From positions 1 to 44,264 of IMG/VR virus record IMGVR_UViG_3300049846_000087: a stretch of DNA of 44,264 nucleotides; one strand, 5' to 3'. The notes below the pieces were generated by a model. The model saw only the letters and a program-made list of their open reading frames with translations. It searched no databases and was not told the DNA's origin. Shown here in pieces: positions 6,911 to 14,999 of the stretch (its first letter is position 1; each line of letters starts with the position of its first letter). Source of the stretch: a virus. A program made the translations under genes and the position numbers.

Positions 6911-7093
6911 CTACCGGATTGCCTTAGCTGTGCGACGCCACGAGATGTCCGAGACGACGCGGCCCCCAACCAGACCAACCTGCTGCACCAACGACAGCAC
7001 GCTCATGCAGAGGAAGGTGGTAACGATGATCTTCTGGATGTTCAGAGTCGTCTCGTCATCGACCTTGACCTTGACGTCAACAGTGTGTTCCAT
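6911..7093 (-). CDS. Small membrane-associated protein, 60 residues
   Basis: MEHTVDVKVKVDDETTLNIQ, then a hydrophobic stretch (IIVTTFLCMSVLSLVQQVGLVGG, about residues 22-44) and a basic C terminus (WRRTAKAIR). It starts one base after the stop of the upstream 89-residue gene, with AGGAGAAG as binding site, so the two form a small operon. No terminator separates it from the next promoter element, 3 bases downstream. Function is unknown. Confidence 0.7.
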   Translation of the reverse strand: MEHTVDVKVKVDDETTLNIQKIIVTTFLCMSVLSLVQQVGLVGGRVVSDISWRRTAKAIR

Positions 7094-7094
7094 G

Positions 7095-7364
7095 TTACTT
7101 CTCCTTCTCCAGGTCGGACTTGATTTGGGTTTCTAGCTGCTTGAATAGATCTAGGATGTTGTCTTTGGCAGGAGTATCACTGCAAGTTGTGTGGTACAAG
7201 AACGTCATCCCACCAAAGTCCTCGAACGCATTGTAGCTGAAGATTTCGTGATTTGGAACATCTTGTAGCGACTCCCCGCAGACAGGGCACACGTTTACTG
7301 TATACCACATAGTTCCTTCGTCAGCCAAAGGAATAGGTTCTGCGGAATACTTAAACTTAGCCAT
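7095..7364 (-). CDS. Putative zinc-binding small protein, 89 residues
   Basis: Contains VCPVCGE (CxxC, near residues 25-31) and a later HTTCSD, giving a plausible C2-HC or C3H zinc site with H at about residue 58. The C terminus is a charged helix (LFKQLETQIKSDLEKEK). AAGGAGAACCCT precedes the ATG, the same leader seen before many of the small genes. It is upstream of and nearly touching the 60-residue gene. A TTAAACGAC motif lies 40 bases upstream. It may bind nucleic acid or protein; no family is recognised. Confidence 0.75.
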   Translation of the reverse strand: MAKFKYSAEPIPLADEGTMWYTVNVCPVCGESLQDVPNHEIFSYNAFEDFGGMTFLYHTTCSDTPAKDNILDLFKQLETQIKSDLEKEK

Positions 7365-7404
7365 AGGGTTCTCCTTGAATAGGTGATGGGCGCAGTTTTC
7401 TCTT

Positions 7405-7413
7405 GTCGTTTAA
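7405..7413 (-). promoter_or_regulatory. TTAAACGAC motif, copy 1
   Basis: The minus strand reads TTAAACGACAAGAG, with TGCGCCCA about 20 bases downstream. Two more copies occur in intergenic regions at 7858-7866 and 16963-16971, each again followed by GCGCC. It is a possible promoter or regulatory site for the 89-residue gene. Confidence 0.45.
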
Positions 7414-7445
7414 ATCCAAGCAAGCCACACATGCGCCAGTGATCT

Positions 7446-7469
7446 GGCCCTACTACTTGTAGGTGGACC
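7446..7469 (-). terminator. Hairpin after the 103-residue gene
   Basis: Minus-strand stem GGTCCACCTAC/GTAGGGCC with loop AAGTA and one small bulge, 10 bases after the stop at 7479. There is no T-run after the stem, so it may be a processing or pausing structure rather than a full terminator. Confidence 0.45.
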
Positions 7470-7478
7470 CCATCACAG

Positions 7479-7790
7479 TCAGTTCTTGTTCATCATCTCG
7501 CGGATGATCTTCTGCCTCTCGCCGAGGGTCTCGATCTTCCCGTCCAGCTGGTCGAGCCTGTGGGTGAGCGATGCCATCGCCTGCTCGTAGTCGTTGATCG
7601 TCTCGAAGTGGTTGTCGATGAAGCGCAGGAGCGCCTCGTTGACGATGATGTTCCCCTGGATGATGCTGTCGATCATCGCCAGCTCCCTGGGGTCGGTGGT
7701 CTCGAGAGTCCTGAGCTGCTCCAGGCCGGCCTTGAACGTGGCAAGCATGGTGTAGAAGCTCGTACGCACCTTGAGCTCGATCGGGTCCAT
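7479..7790 (-). CDS. Helical/coiled-coil small protein, 103 residues
   Basis: Entirely helical in character, with a C-terminal heptad-like stretch (SLTHRLDQLDGKIETLGERQ, about residues 74-93) suggesting a coiled coil. No membrane segment or catalytic motif is seen. The ribosome binding site is weak (CTGAAGAC). It appears to be a single-gene unit: a TTAAACGAC motif lies upstream in the 122-base gap and a hairpin downstream. Codons are more G/C-rich than in the left-end genes. Function is unknown; a structural or adaptor role is possible. Confidence 0.75.
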   Translation of the reverse strand: MDPIELKVRTSFYTMLATFKAGLEQLRTLETTDPRELAMIDSIIQGNIIVNEALLRFIDNHFETINDYEQAMASLTHRLDQLDGKIETLGERQKIIREMMNKN

Positions 7791-7857
7791 ATTGTCTTCA
7801 GCTTTCTAATAGTGGGGTGGGTGGTGGGCGCAACTCCGCGGGGGGTCGGAGAATGCT

Positions 7858-7866
7858 GTCGTTTAA
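7858..7866 (-). promoter_or_regulatory. TTAAACGAC motif, copy 2
   Basis: The minus strand reads GGTATTAAACGACAGC, followed about 25 bases later by TTGCGCCCACC. It is preceded by a direct repeat CCTGCGCT (two copies about 16 bases apart). The 7791-7912 gap otherwise shows only a short CTCCG/CGGAG stem. Confidence 0.45.
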
Positions 7867-7912
7867 TACCGAGCGCAGGTGTGGGGTTAGCGCAGGTACC
7901 CAATAGGCCTTG

Positions 7913-8089
7913 CTAGTGACTACGCTTTGCGAATCGGTTGTTGATCATGAGAGCAACCTCATCAGCAAAGAAGTAGTCAAGTTCATTTGGAGTTGGGTCT
8001 TTCACACCGCTGATATACGTAGCGATGACGGTTGCAAGCTGCTCGCGAACGTTGAGCTCCTTGTCTCTTTCGGCCCAGAGTTCGTCCAT
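7913..8089 (-). CDS. Small protein, 58 residues, function unknown
   Basis: Reads MDELWAERDKELNVREQLAT and ends ALMINNRFAKRSH, with a clear open frame of 59 codons. It starts one base after the stop of the upstream membrane gene (TAACATG), so it is probably coupled. Charged and helical at the N terminus, with no membrane segment. Short and below common size cut-offs, but placement, frame and codon use support it. Function is unknown. Confidence 0.7.
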   Translation of the reverse strand: MDELWAERDKELNVREQLATVIATYISGVKDPTPNELDYFFADEVALMINNRFAKRSH

Positions 8090-8090
8090 G

Positions 8091-8297
8091 TTACTTACCC
8101 CATCCGGGTTCGATTAGCACTACGTGGTCTTCAACGATGCATGTGTTTGTTCCGATGTACTCGCCACCGCGAGCCTTACAGAACCCATCGTTGTAGCTGT
8201 ACTCGATGGCATTCATAACACCAAGTACACCGAACAGAACGATGATAACTACACCAAGGATCGTGAAGCCGTAGATCTGGTTCGCTTCGAGCTTCAT
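8091..8297 (-). CDS. Small membrane protein with cysteine pair, 68 residues
   Basis: From the ATG at 8297, GAGG 8 bases upstream; a GTG at 8306 is the alternative start. MKLEANQIYG is followed by a hydrophobic segment (FTILGVVIIVLFGVLGVM, about residues 11-28) and a hydrophilic tail with two Cys (FCKARGGEYIGTNTC), which could form a disulfide outside the membrane. It has an N-in, C-out type layout. Partner and function are unknown. Confidence 0.75.
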   Translation of the reverse strand: MKLEANQIYGFTILGVVIIVLFGVLGVMNAIEYSYNDGFCKARGGEYIGTNTCIVEDHVVLIEPGWGK

Positions 8298-8340
8298 AAT
8301 GCTCACCTCTTCATATTGTGAGACCTGCGGATTCGTCGCT

Positions 8341-8694
8341 TCAGCCGCTGGTAAGCGAGCTCTTCAGCTTCTGTGCGTCCTCGGGAGACAGTGCCGGGTT
8401 CAGAGGAGGGACAAGCTCGAACCCCTTCGCGAAAGCCGCACCACTGTAGATCTTGAAGCCCTGATCACTCTTGAGGACCCAATCCCCGACGAATGCTCGC
8501 CGCTGACGCGCGTTCAGCGGGTGCACCACGGAGATCTCGATGTACTTGCGACTGGCAATCAGAGAACCGTCGACGCCCTGGCGGGTGGAGGTGATGTTGC
8601 CCTCGCACCACTTGGCGACGTCGTAGAAATTCTCCTCGGTGACCTGGACAGCGTCGACCTCGAGGGGCTTGCGGCGGTACTTCTGGGTATCCAT
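8341..8694 (-). CDS. Conserved phage protein, 117 residues, PGDYG-like
   Basis: N terminus MDTQKYRRKPLEVDAVQVTE and later FVGDWVLKSDQGFKIYSGAA are the signature pieces of a widespread small phage protein family (KYRRKPxxVxAxQ ... GDW ... G). The function of the family is not established. It is probably soluble. GGAGAACC lies before the ATG. The gene sits in the cluster of small accessory genes downstream of the replication gene and has no nearby terminator. Confidence 0.8.
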   Translation of the reverse strand: MDTQKYRRKPLEVDAVQVTEENFYDVAKWCEGNITSTRQGVDGSLIASRKYIEISVVHPLNARQRRAFVGDWVLKSDQGFKIYSGAAFAKGFELVPPLNPALSPEDAQKLKSSLTSG

Positions 8695-8709
8695 TATTGG
8701 TTCTCCTTG

Positions 8710-9189
8710 TCAGTCAGTAGGGTCGTCGTTCGGGTGAGCATACTTTCGCTCAAGCTCATCCTCATGGATCGTGACGTAGATCGACTTCAGGTAGGCCTTG
8801 CGTCCGGACGCGCCGTCATCACGCGACCAGTCAAATGCACGGATGATGAGGTCGACATTCTCGATGTCTGCAGTGTCGATGACAGCCACCGAATCCTCGT
8901 CGAGGAAGGTTCGGTTGTCGCCAGTGACCAGAACGACACGAGGCGCTCGCACATCGAAGCGGAGAGCAACTGGCAGATGCGGCTGATCCTGATCGCCCTC
9001 CTCACGGGCCTTCAGCCACTTGACATTCCAGCCATCCTCGATCAGGCGCTGGGCGAGCTTGTCATCAAGGACGACCGAGAAGTTTCGGTCACCCGCCTTG
9101 TTAAACTGCTTCTGCACGCCAGCGAAGTTCCTGAAGATGATTCGAGCATTCTCAATGAGAACAGTGATCTCTTCCTTCTGCCTTGCCAT
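8710..9189 (-). CDS. Putative ssDNA-binding protein
   Basis: 159 residues from the ATG at 9189 (GAGGAGGAGAGC upstream), in preference to an ATG at 9249 that would overlap the previous gene. Features: VLIENARIIFRNFAG near the N terminus, RNFSVVLDD, a WNVKWLK segment, a VVLVTGDNRTFLDEDSV block and an acidic tail (DDPTD). Mostly beta, as expected of an OB-like fold, and from memory it resembles small phage proteins thought to bind ssDNA. An acidic C-terminal tip is typical of SSB partners. Its place in the replication cluster fits. Without a search the assignment is moderate. Confidence 0.6.
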   Translation of the reverse strand: MARQKEEITVLIENARIIFRNFAGVQKQFNKAGDRNFSVVLDDKLAQRLIEDGWNVKWLKAREEGDQDQPHLPVALRFDVRAPRVVLVTGDNRTFLDEDSVAVIDTADIENVDLIIRAFDWSRDDGASGRKAYLKSIYVTIHEDELERKYAHPNDDPTD

Positions 9190-9190
9190 A

Positions 9191-9379
9191 TCAGCTCTCC
9201 TCCTCAATCTGCAGCATTCCGTTGTGGAACGTGACCTTGCCCAGATCACTCACAGGAATCACGTTCTTACGAGCGACCACAGTCTTCGTGGGGCACTTAC
9301 TACCATCCGACCGGTGGTAAGTGTTCCCGTTGAGAACCATGACTCGACGCTTGTGATCCGAACAAATAAGGTGGCTCAT
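9191..9379 (-). CDS. Small protein, 62 residues, function unknown
   Basis: MSHLICSDHKRRVMVLNGNT, ending NGMLQIEEES. It has two Cys (residues 6 and 29) and two N-terminal His, so a metal site is conceivable but not convincing. Mostly beta. GGAGCG lies before the ATG. It ends one base before the start of the putative ssDNA-binding gene, so they are probably co-translated. Confidence 0.72.
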   Translation of the reverse strand: MSHLICSDHKRRVMVLNGNTYHRSDGSKCPTKTVVARKNVIPVSDLGKVTFHNGMLQIEEES

Positions 9380-9394
9380 TGTCCACGCTCCAAT

Positions 9395-9577
9395 CTAGAC
9401 TCTATTGACGTACAGAATGTTTGCCTGGATGGGGTTGATGCCGAACACTTCTTCGATGTACTGCTCGGCTGCTTCAAGAGTATCGAACGGACCGAATAGA
9501 GTAGGCTCTTCGGCACCATCGATTCCAAGCCAGATGACTTCGAGGACGTAGCAGATTCGTTCCTCAGACTTCGGCAT
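9395..9577 (-). CDS. Small protein, 60 residues, function unknown
   Basis: Starts at the ATG at 9577 after AAGGAGATCGTCA. It reads MPKSEERICYVLEVIWLGID, with a GPFDTLEAAEQYIEEVFG segment in the middle that resembles the short beta-alpha modules of small phage proteins of the type TLxxAExYI. No membrane segment. It overlaps the end of the preceding 38-residue gene by 14 bases. Function is unknown. Confidence 0.72.
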   Translation of the reverse strand: MPKSEERICYVLEVIWLGIDGAEEPTLFGPFDTLEAAEQYIEEVFGINPIQANILYVNRV

Positions 9578-9680
9578 TGACGATCTCCTTATCGCGAATC
9601 TTGCGACAGATCTCGCTACAGACGCCACTACCCTTCATAATGGCGACCCTGATCTCGTTACCACAGATCTCACACCTCAC
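9564..9680 (-). CDS. Small zinc-finger-like protein, 38 residues
   Basis: GTG start at 9680, with GGAGG 9 bases upstream. The protein, VRCEICGNEIRVAIMKGSGV then CSEICRKIRDKEI, has CxxC and CxxxC pairs, the pattern of a small zinc ribbon. The longer open frame upstream is a shadow of the 91-residue gene. It overlaps both neighbours (11 and 14 bases), as in a dense operon. It may bind nucleic acid or another protein. Confidence 0.65.
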   Translation of the reverse strand: MRCEICGNEIRVAIMKGSGVCSEICRKIRDKEIVNAEV

Positions 9681-9945
9681 TTGGAGGAACCTCCCTCCGA
9701 ACCCCGTTGGAGTTGTCGAGCTTGTAGGTCCTGAGGAAATCGGCGTTCGCCAGAGAGGTGCAGTAGGAGTACTGGAAGAGGTAGAAGTCCAGCCCATCGA
9801 CAGAGATGTAGATCTTGGTGTATGGGTACTCGCCATCGAACCCGATCACGTGGATGTCGTCCATCGTTACGGGGATCGTGTGGTTCTTCTGGATGTGGTT
9901 GAGCACGGTGACTCTTGCGAGCTCCTGGATAGTGGTGTCGACCAT
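9670..9945 (-). CDS. Conserved small protein downstream of the polymerase, 91 residues
   Basis: The ATG shares its A with the stop of the large replication gene (TAATG), so translation is likely coupled. MVDTTIQELARVTVLNHIQK is followed by a beta-rich segment (IHVIGFDGEYPYTKIYISVD, GLDFYLFQYSYCT) and a charged tail. No known motif. Coupling suggests a subunit or accessory factor of the polymerase, but this is inference. Confidence 0.72.
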   Translation of the reverse strand: MVDTTIQELARVTVLNHIQKNHTIPVTMDDIHVIGFDGEYPYTKIYISVDGLDFYLFQYSYCTSLANADFLRTYKLDNSNGVRREVPPSEV

Positions 9946-12900
9946 TACTTCTCCATGTGGTGATAGGGGGTGGTGTTGACGAAGTCGTCGTAACTGCCGA
10001 ACTTCTCGATGGTGGCAATCGCATCGTCAGCGAGCTTGTTGAAGTACGTCATGTCGATTTCAGGCTTGTTCGTCATGTTGCTGTAGATCTCAGCCTCAAG
10101 CCAGTAGTGACCCTTTGTACCAGTCACTGCGTAATGCTTGTCGTCCTTGACTCTGTAGAGAATGCCTCCGTCCGTAAGCACCGGAACAAACCGCCCAGTC
10201 CTACCAACGAACACCATTCCTTCGGTGAGAACTACGGGTCGGTCATACTCGAAGTCGAGGTACATAGCACCCTGGACAACACTGCGGGTTTCGCAGAGGT
10301 CGTCGAACTCGATCGGTTCTCCACTGAACAACATCTTGTAAACGTATGGGTGGGAGAACTGGGCGCCGACAGTAGACCACTTATAGGTATTGCTGTCAGG
10401 CTGGTATTCAGCAGCGACGTAGACAGCGTCGTTCACCAAAGCGAGCTTGTCGTATGTAGCCTCATGCTCAAATGTATAACCGTACTTGTCACCGAAGTTT
10501 GTGATGAAATCGATGATCGGAGGATCTGCATTCGGGATCTTAATGGAGTCGGTCTTAATGTGGACGACCTGGTAGCCCTTCTCTTGCACAGCATGCTTCA
10601 GTTCGATCATGAACAGAGCACCACGCTTAGCAACAATGTTGTCGATGTTGCGCGGATCTCTGAACGGGTTGGAGAACTTAGCGCTGGTGAGACCATAGAC
10701 GATGTTGATTACGATCTTCAGCGCGTATGAAAGCGCTTCGGCCTGCTCCGGATTATCAAGATAAGGTCGGAGTCGTCCTCCCAGCATGGACCCGGCAGCG
10801 TCGTAATCTCGATGCTTGATGGCAAGACGAGCAGCTTTGAGCGCTGAGAAGTTCTCAGTGTACTCTCCAAAAAGGTTGAGTCGCTCAATCGTCGTAGGGT
10901 GCATGGATGCAACATCAAGGAGAGCCACATTCTCGTAAATGCCTGGTTCAGCATATACGTAGCCGCCTTCACCCGTGACTTCACCGCGGTATGTAGACGT
11001 TCCATGATCGAACTCATAGCCAGGGAACTCCTCACTGAGATCGGTATAGACAAAGCTCGCCTGAGGATTCTTGTCGCCCTCAAAGACAATGCGAGCAGTG
11101 TGGGCCTGCGTAGTAGAGTTAACCGGAAGACCGGACAGTTCGCTAAGGATCTGCCTAGCGACGAAGTCCTGCTTCCGCGCCTTGAACGTAGCTTCGGTCA
11201 GAAGCACATCATTGCAGCAGTACTCGACAACCTTCTCGACCATCTCTTCGGGAACGTCCTGGTCCCAAGGAAGATCGAGCTCCATGTGGTGCATACCCAA
11301 CTCAACACCGAACAACTTGAGACTCTGCTTCTTTGACGAGAAGTCGTAGATGTCGGCGTACGAGATGTTGTAGGCCTCACCAAACATGGCATTCCGGTTG
11401 TTGTTGATGATCTTCTGACTAAGTTCGAACAGCTGACGGTTGTCGTAGCCTAGGAACCTAGCCCATAGAATGTGGTTGTCGTACCTACGATTGTTGAAGC
11501 CGACGAGCCTCAACTTCATAATGTCTTCGATCTCATCTGCGGTTGGATTGATCATCTTGACGATGGACGGGGAATCCTCGTACTTCCAACAGACGACGAA
11601 CAGATTCGGATAGACCTCGACATCAAACAAAGTGACATGTGGATTGCCATCGTCAACTACAAGCTCTTCACCAGTATCCTCAGACTTGAACTTCATCTGT
11701 TGCACCATCTTGATGCAGGCGAGAGACTGATTGCTGCTTCGGTTGGCAAACGCGAGAATGGACGAACGCATATCACTGACGTCATAGATCAGATCCGAGT
11801 CATAAGCATCATCGAGAATCTTCTTGATGAAACTCACCGAAGACGCCGTGCTCGGGTGGACCTCCTTGCGCAGATTACGCTTGATCTGCTCACGAAGGCT
11901 CCGCTCACTCTTGATCACTGAGTCTGGGAGCATCTTCTTCTTCTCCTTCAGTGGGAGGCCGCTATTGATGGTGGCTACAGGGATGTTGTTGCACTTCGTC
12001 AACCTTCGCCGAAGTGAGGAATTCCCCGTATACACCTTAACCTCGATACCGTCGGAGTAGATATTATTGAGCTCCGTAACGTCTCCATCATAGATGTAAT
12101 GGAGATGCACTCCAGCGCCGCTCTTACTGAGTTCTGCATAGGTAGGAGGCCATGCGCTGGCTGCTTCGAGATTTCGCTCAAGATCCTTTCCGCCACGTGG
12201 ACCGCGAAGATCGAAGTCGATGACGATATGGTTCAAAGGAACTTGGACGAAGTGAGTCTCTCGGGTATCGATATCTGAAAGAAGAGTCTTTACTTTCTCC
12301 CACTTGAACTTAGGCGTACCCTCTTCATTAGCATACTGCGCCGGAAGGTTAGCGTAGTGGCTATCGAAGATGGACGTCGTTTCGTCAAGAACGAGAGAGA
12401 ACATTCCCTCTTCTTCAGTAGGTGCTTTGAACAATCCTGCCGCTTTGAACCCCTCGTAGTAGTTACTCTTCACCACGCCATCGACCATCTTTCGCTCGTG
12501 ATGGGAGTTGAAGTAACCACGAAGTTCTTCACGCACTTGGTGCTGCGGAAGGATCTTCGCGATGTTGCTCTCGGTGCAGTACTCCTTATACAGGGCGTAT
12601 GCCTGCTTCAGAGTCGTACCGTCCTGCGCCTTGAACAGATCGAAATTGGCCTCTACGAAGTTGAAGAACACGTTCGTCTTGAACAACATACGAGTTGGTA
12701 CGTAATCTTCGTAGAAATTCTTCCCCATGGACCAATAGACCTCTCGGCAGTGCCATGCAATAGCACCGAGTTCGAAGTCAATTCGGCTGATTAGGGTATT
12801 GTAGTGATTGGGCTTAAATCGAACACCCGTCGGCTCAACATCAATGAGACGCCGAATAAGACCAGAGTTGCGGTCTGAGATCTTGACCTCCGAGTTCGTA

Positions 12901-13709
12901 CCCATGAACAGGAAGGCGTTGATCTTAGCCGTGTACCCAGCCTTATACTTCTCGTTCATACGCATCTCTTCATGCGCAATGATCGAATTCAGCTTAGTGT
13001 TGTCGGTGAGTCTAGACAGATCACCGTCATGCTGGATAGCGACAAGGGGATTACCACTGAATGCTTCAGTAGCAAAGTCCTTGTTCACGTTAGCCAGCGC
13101 ACTAGCCTCGAACGTCGTCCAATAACCCTGAAAGAGCTTTTGGATGATGTTGAGAATTGTTGACTTGCCGGTACCAGCGGAACCATAAAGCACTAGGAAC
13201 TTCTGAATAGTCTTGGCGTCTCCAGCAACTAGCGCGCCAATGGCCCATTCGATCTTTGCACGTTCCTCAACAGAGTAGAGAACGCCAATGAGCTCATCCC
13301 AAGCACTATAATCGCCAGCCTCGAGAGCATAGGGGAGCCTCTTGCTGGCGTAGTCGGTTCGCTTCACCTCTGAATTAGCCCACGTAAACGTCTGATCCAG
13401 AGGCTTATTGTTGTCGCTGATGCTTGCACACAACTCTTTGAACTGCTTCCAGCTCCGAGTTGAGAACGACTGCATATCTTTTACTACTACCGGAACGCCG
13501 AGTGTATTAGCAAATGCATGCAACTCGGCATCAACGAGGGTCGCAACGTGGTATTCATCGGTAGACCAGAGACCCGCCTCTTCATCCCATACTGCATAGA
13601 AAGAGCGGCCACGAACCATAAGATCCTTGGTTCTGACTACCTTGAACTCGGGGTAGATTTCGACTAGTCCGCCTCGAGTTTCCTTTGTTGCAATCTTGAA
13701 GAAATCCAC
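9945..13709 (-). CDS. Fused SF3-like helicase, AEP-like primase and family B DNA polymerase
   Basis: 1254 residues, GTG start at 13709 with AAGGGGG before it. Domain 1 (about 1-440): SF3/D5-like helicase, Walker A GSAGTGKST (176-184), acidic Walker B-like IQHDGD (225-230), sensor FLFMGTNS (266-273). Domain 2 (about 480-590): AEP primase-like, IDFD (497-500), SKSGAGVHLHY (528-538), GIEVKVY (554-560). Domain 3 (about 690-1254): proofreading exonuclease FDVEVY (695-700), NNRRYD (739-744), YCCND (830-834); polymerase motif A DVASMHPT (932-939), motif B KIVINIVYG (998-1006), motif C KTDS (1052-1055), where Lys replaces the usual first Asp. The second Asp, the main metal ligand, is kept. One chain could unwind, prime and copy the genome. 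Primase function is the least certain. Confidence 0.85.
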   Translation of the reverse strand: MDFFKIATKETRGGLVEIYPEFKVVRTKDLMVRGRSFYAVWDEEAGLWSTDEYHVATLVDAELHAFANTLGVPVVVKDMQSFSTRSWKQFKELCASISDNNKPLDQTFTWANSEVKRTDYASKRLPYALEAGDYSAWDELIGVLYSVEERAKIEWAIGALVAGDAKTIQKFLVLYGSAGTGKSTILNIIQKLFQGYWTTFEASALANVNKDFATEAFSGNPLVAIQHDGDLSRLTDNTKLNSIIAHEEMRMNEKYKAGYTAKINAFLFMGTNSEVKISDRNSGLIRRLIDVEPTGVRFKPNHYNTLISRIDFELGAIAWHCREVYWSMGKNFYEDYVPTRMLFKTNVFFNFVEANFDLFKAQDGTTLKQAYALYKEYCTESNIAKILPQHQVREELRGYFNSHHERKMVDGVVKSNYYEGFKAAGLFKAPTEEEGMFSLVLDETTSIFDSHYANLPAQYANEEGTPKFKWEKVKTLLSDIDTRETHFVQVPLNHIVIDFDLRGPRGGKDLERNLEAASAWPPTYAELSKSGAGVHLHYIYDGDVTELNNIYSDGIEVKVYTGNSSLRRRLTKCNNIPVATINSGLPLKEKKKMLPDSVIKSERSLREQIKRNLRKEVHPSTASSVSFIKKILDDAYDSDLIYDVSDMRSSILAFANRSSNQSLACIKMVQQMKFKSEDTGEELVVDDGNPHVTLFDVEVYPNLFVVCWKYEDSPSIVKMINPTADEIEDIMKLRLVGFNNRRYDNHILWARFLGYDNRQLFELSQKIINNNRNAMFGEAYNISYADIYDFSSKKQSLKLFGVELGMHHMELDLPWDQDVPEEMVEKVVEYCCNDVLLTEATFKARKQDFVARQILSELSGLPVNSTTQAHTARIVFEGDKNPQASFVYTDLSEEFPGYEFDHGTSTYRGEVTGEGGYVYAEPGIYENVALLDVASMHPTTIERLNLFGEYTENFSALKAARLAIKHRDYDAAGSMLGGRLRPYLDNPEQAEALSYALKIVINIVYGLTSAKFSNPFRDPRNIDNIVAKRGALFMIELKHAVQEKGYQVVHIKTDSIKIPNADPPIIDFITNFGDKYGYTFEHEATYDKLALVNDAVYVAAEYQPDSNTYKWSTVGAQFSHPYVYKMLFSGEPIEFDDLCETRSVVQGAMYLDFEYDRPVVLTEGMVFVGRTGRFVPVLTDGGILYRVKDDKHYAVTGTKGHYWLEAEIYSNMTNKPEIDMTYFNKLADDAIATIEKFGSYDDFVNTTPYHHMEK

Positions 13710-13722
13710 CTTGCCCCCTTCC

Positions 13723-14250
13723 CTATTCGTTTTCTAGAATATATGCAGCCAGCTGATACCAGAGTTCCACCTTTGTCTGGTCTTTATCTGGCCGCTGCAG
13801 AGGGAAGAGACCACCAAACCCGTTTGGATCGTATTGCCTCCAGATAACCCGGTCAATGACTTCCGCCACTGCTTCAGGGTTATACTCGTAGGCGTCTGAG
13901 CATTCATGCAGTTCTATGTTTCCTAGCATGAGCCAGAAACAGGTATCTACGTTGCCGTCCGTTTCGAACGCTATACGCCGTGCAAGGGCGATAAGCATCT
14001 CCAAGAACGAGCACTCGAGATTCAACCATCGAGAGTCGACGTCTTCAATCGCATTCAGCAGGATGAACTCGTGACGAAGGTCCTTACCATCTTGAAGCCG
14101 GGCGTCATCATTAGGCACCAGCCAGATACATTCGGTCGAGTACATCTGCCGAAACAGGTTGAAGTACAACCTACGACGGTTTCTAGCGTTTGGGTTTGCT
14201 ACCTGTCCATAGAGCCACACGAAATATTCTTCATCCAGTGGCTCAAACAT
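13723..14250 (-). CDS. Conserved phage protein, 175 residues, function unknown
   Basis: MFEPLDEEYFVWLYGQVANP, aromatic and acidic, mostly helical, with no membrane segment. It ends GGLFPLQRPDKDQTKVELWY and a short helix. From memory it belongs to a phage family that travels with the two preceding genes. It starts 2 bases after the stop of the 248-residue gene and ends 13 bases before the polymerase start, so it is part of the same operon. No catalytic motif is recognised. Confidence 0.78.
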   Translation of the reverse strand: MFEPLDEEYFVWLYGQVANPNARNRRRLYFNLFRQMYSTECIWLVPNDDARLQDGKDLRHEFILLNAIEDVDSRWLNLECSFLEMLIALARRIAFETDGNVDTCFWLMLGNIELHECSDAYEYNPEAVAEVIDRVIWRQYDPNGFGGLFPLQRPDKDQTKVELWYQLAAYILENE

Positions 14251-14252
14251 CC

Positions 14253-14999
14253 TCAGTCGTCAGTCTCTCGGAACCGCCGAAGAGAAGGCTTGTCCTCGTG
14301 CTTGAATCCAAGAACCTCTTCGGAGTACTTCCCGTCGGCAAGAGTAACCTCGAAATCGATTTCGAGATTCTCATTCCGAATAAATACGACGCGAGGATCC
14401 TTAGAGCCGTGTCCGAATCGCTCGAGATTATCCTCTCCAACGATAAGGTCGACATCAGGAATGTGCTTGTTAGCCTCATCGACAAGAACTTCGTCGCCCT
14501 GGTAGTAGGTCAGGGCCTGAGACGTGTTAGCACTCTCGTAGAACTCATCGAACGAAATCACGTACGGACGATCCGGAGAACGCTCCTCAGCGTCAATGTC
14601 CAGATCGAGGTACTTGCTGTCCGTGAAAACGTTCTTGCTAATCTCTACCACCCCATCAGGCTCAGAAGGCTCCACAATATAGCCCTCTTCCCTTGCGATC
14701 TTTGCGGAATGATACTTAGCAATGCTCTTCTCGGGGTCCTCGTCAGCCTCGATCAGAGCCTCGACGGCGTCTTCAGGACTCTCATACTCCTTGTGCGAGA
14801 CCAGATGGGTGCCGTAGTACTTCTTTGTGGCAGCAATCTCGGCAGAGAGACGCTCGTCGTACTGAGCGTTAAGCTGCCTAATGGCTACGTAATAACCCGC
14901 AACGAACGCTGCATCCAGACCGATAAAGATCATCGCTCGGTCCAGAAGCTTCTTGTTGGTGGCAAGTGACTTCAGCGCAGAGACGTTGATGATGTTCAT
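14253..14999 (-). CDS. Membrane-anchored conserved phage protein, 248 residues
   Basis: N-terminal hydrophobic helix (LDRAMIFIGLDAAFVAGYYV, about residues 19-38), then a charged helical linker (about 60-105) and a globular, acidic C-terminal domain containing RPYVISFDEF, LTYYQGDEVLVDEA and ERFGHGSKDPRVVFIR. This layout fits a membrane-tethered protein with its domain in the cytoplasm or outside. It overlaps the preceding DUF6353-like gene by 4 bases. Function is unknown; the conserved gene order suggests that it works with its neighbours. Confidence 0.78.
   Translation of the reverse strand: MNIINVSALKSLATNKKLLDRAMIFIGLDAAFVAGYYVAIRQLNAQYDERLSAEIAATKKYYGTHLVSHKEYESPEDAVEALIEADEDPEKSIAKYHSAKIAREEGYIVEPSEPDGVVEISKNVFTDSKYLDLDIDAEERSPDRPYVISFDEFYESANTSQALTYYQGDEVLVDEANKHIPDVDLIVGEDNLERFGHGSKDPRVVFIRNENLEIDFEVTLADGKYSEEVLGFKHEDKPSLRRFRETDD

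Noticed and set aside
8299-9234. 311-residue plus-strand open frame
   Set aside because: It lies opposite three well-supported minus-strand genes and shows no family pattern or binding site.
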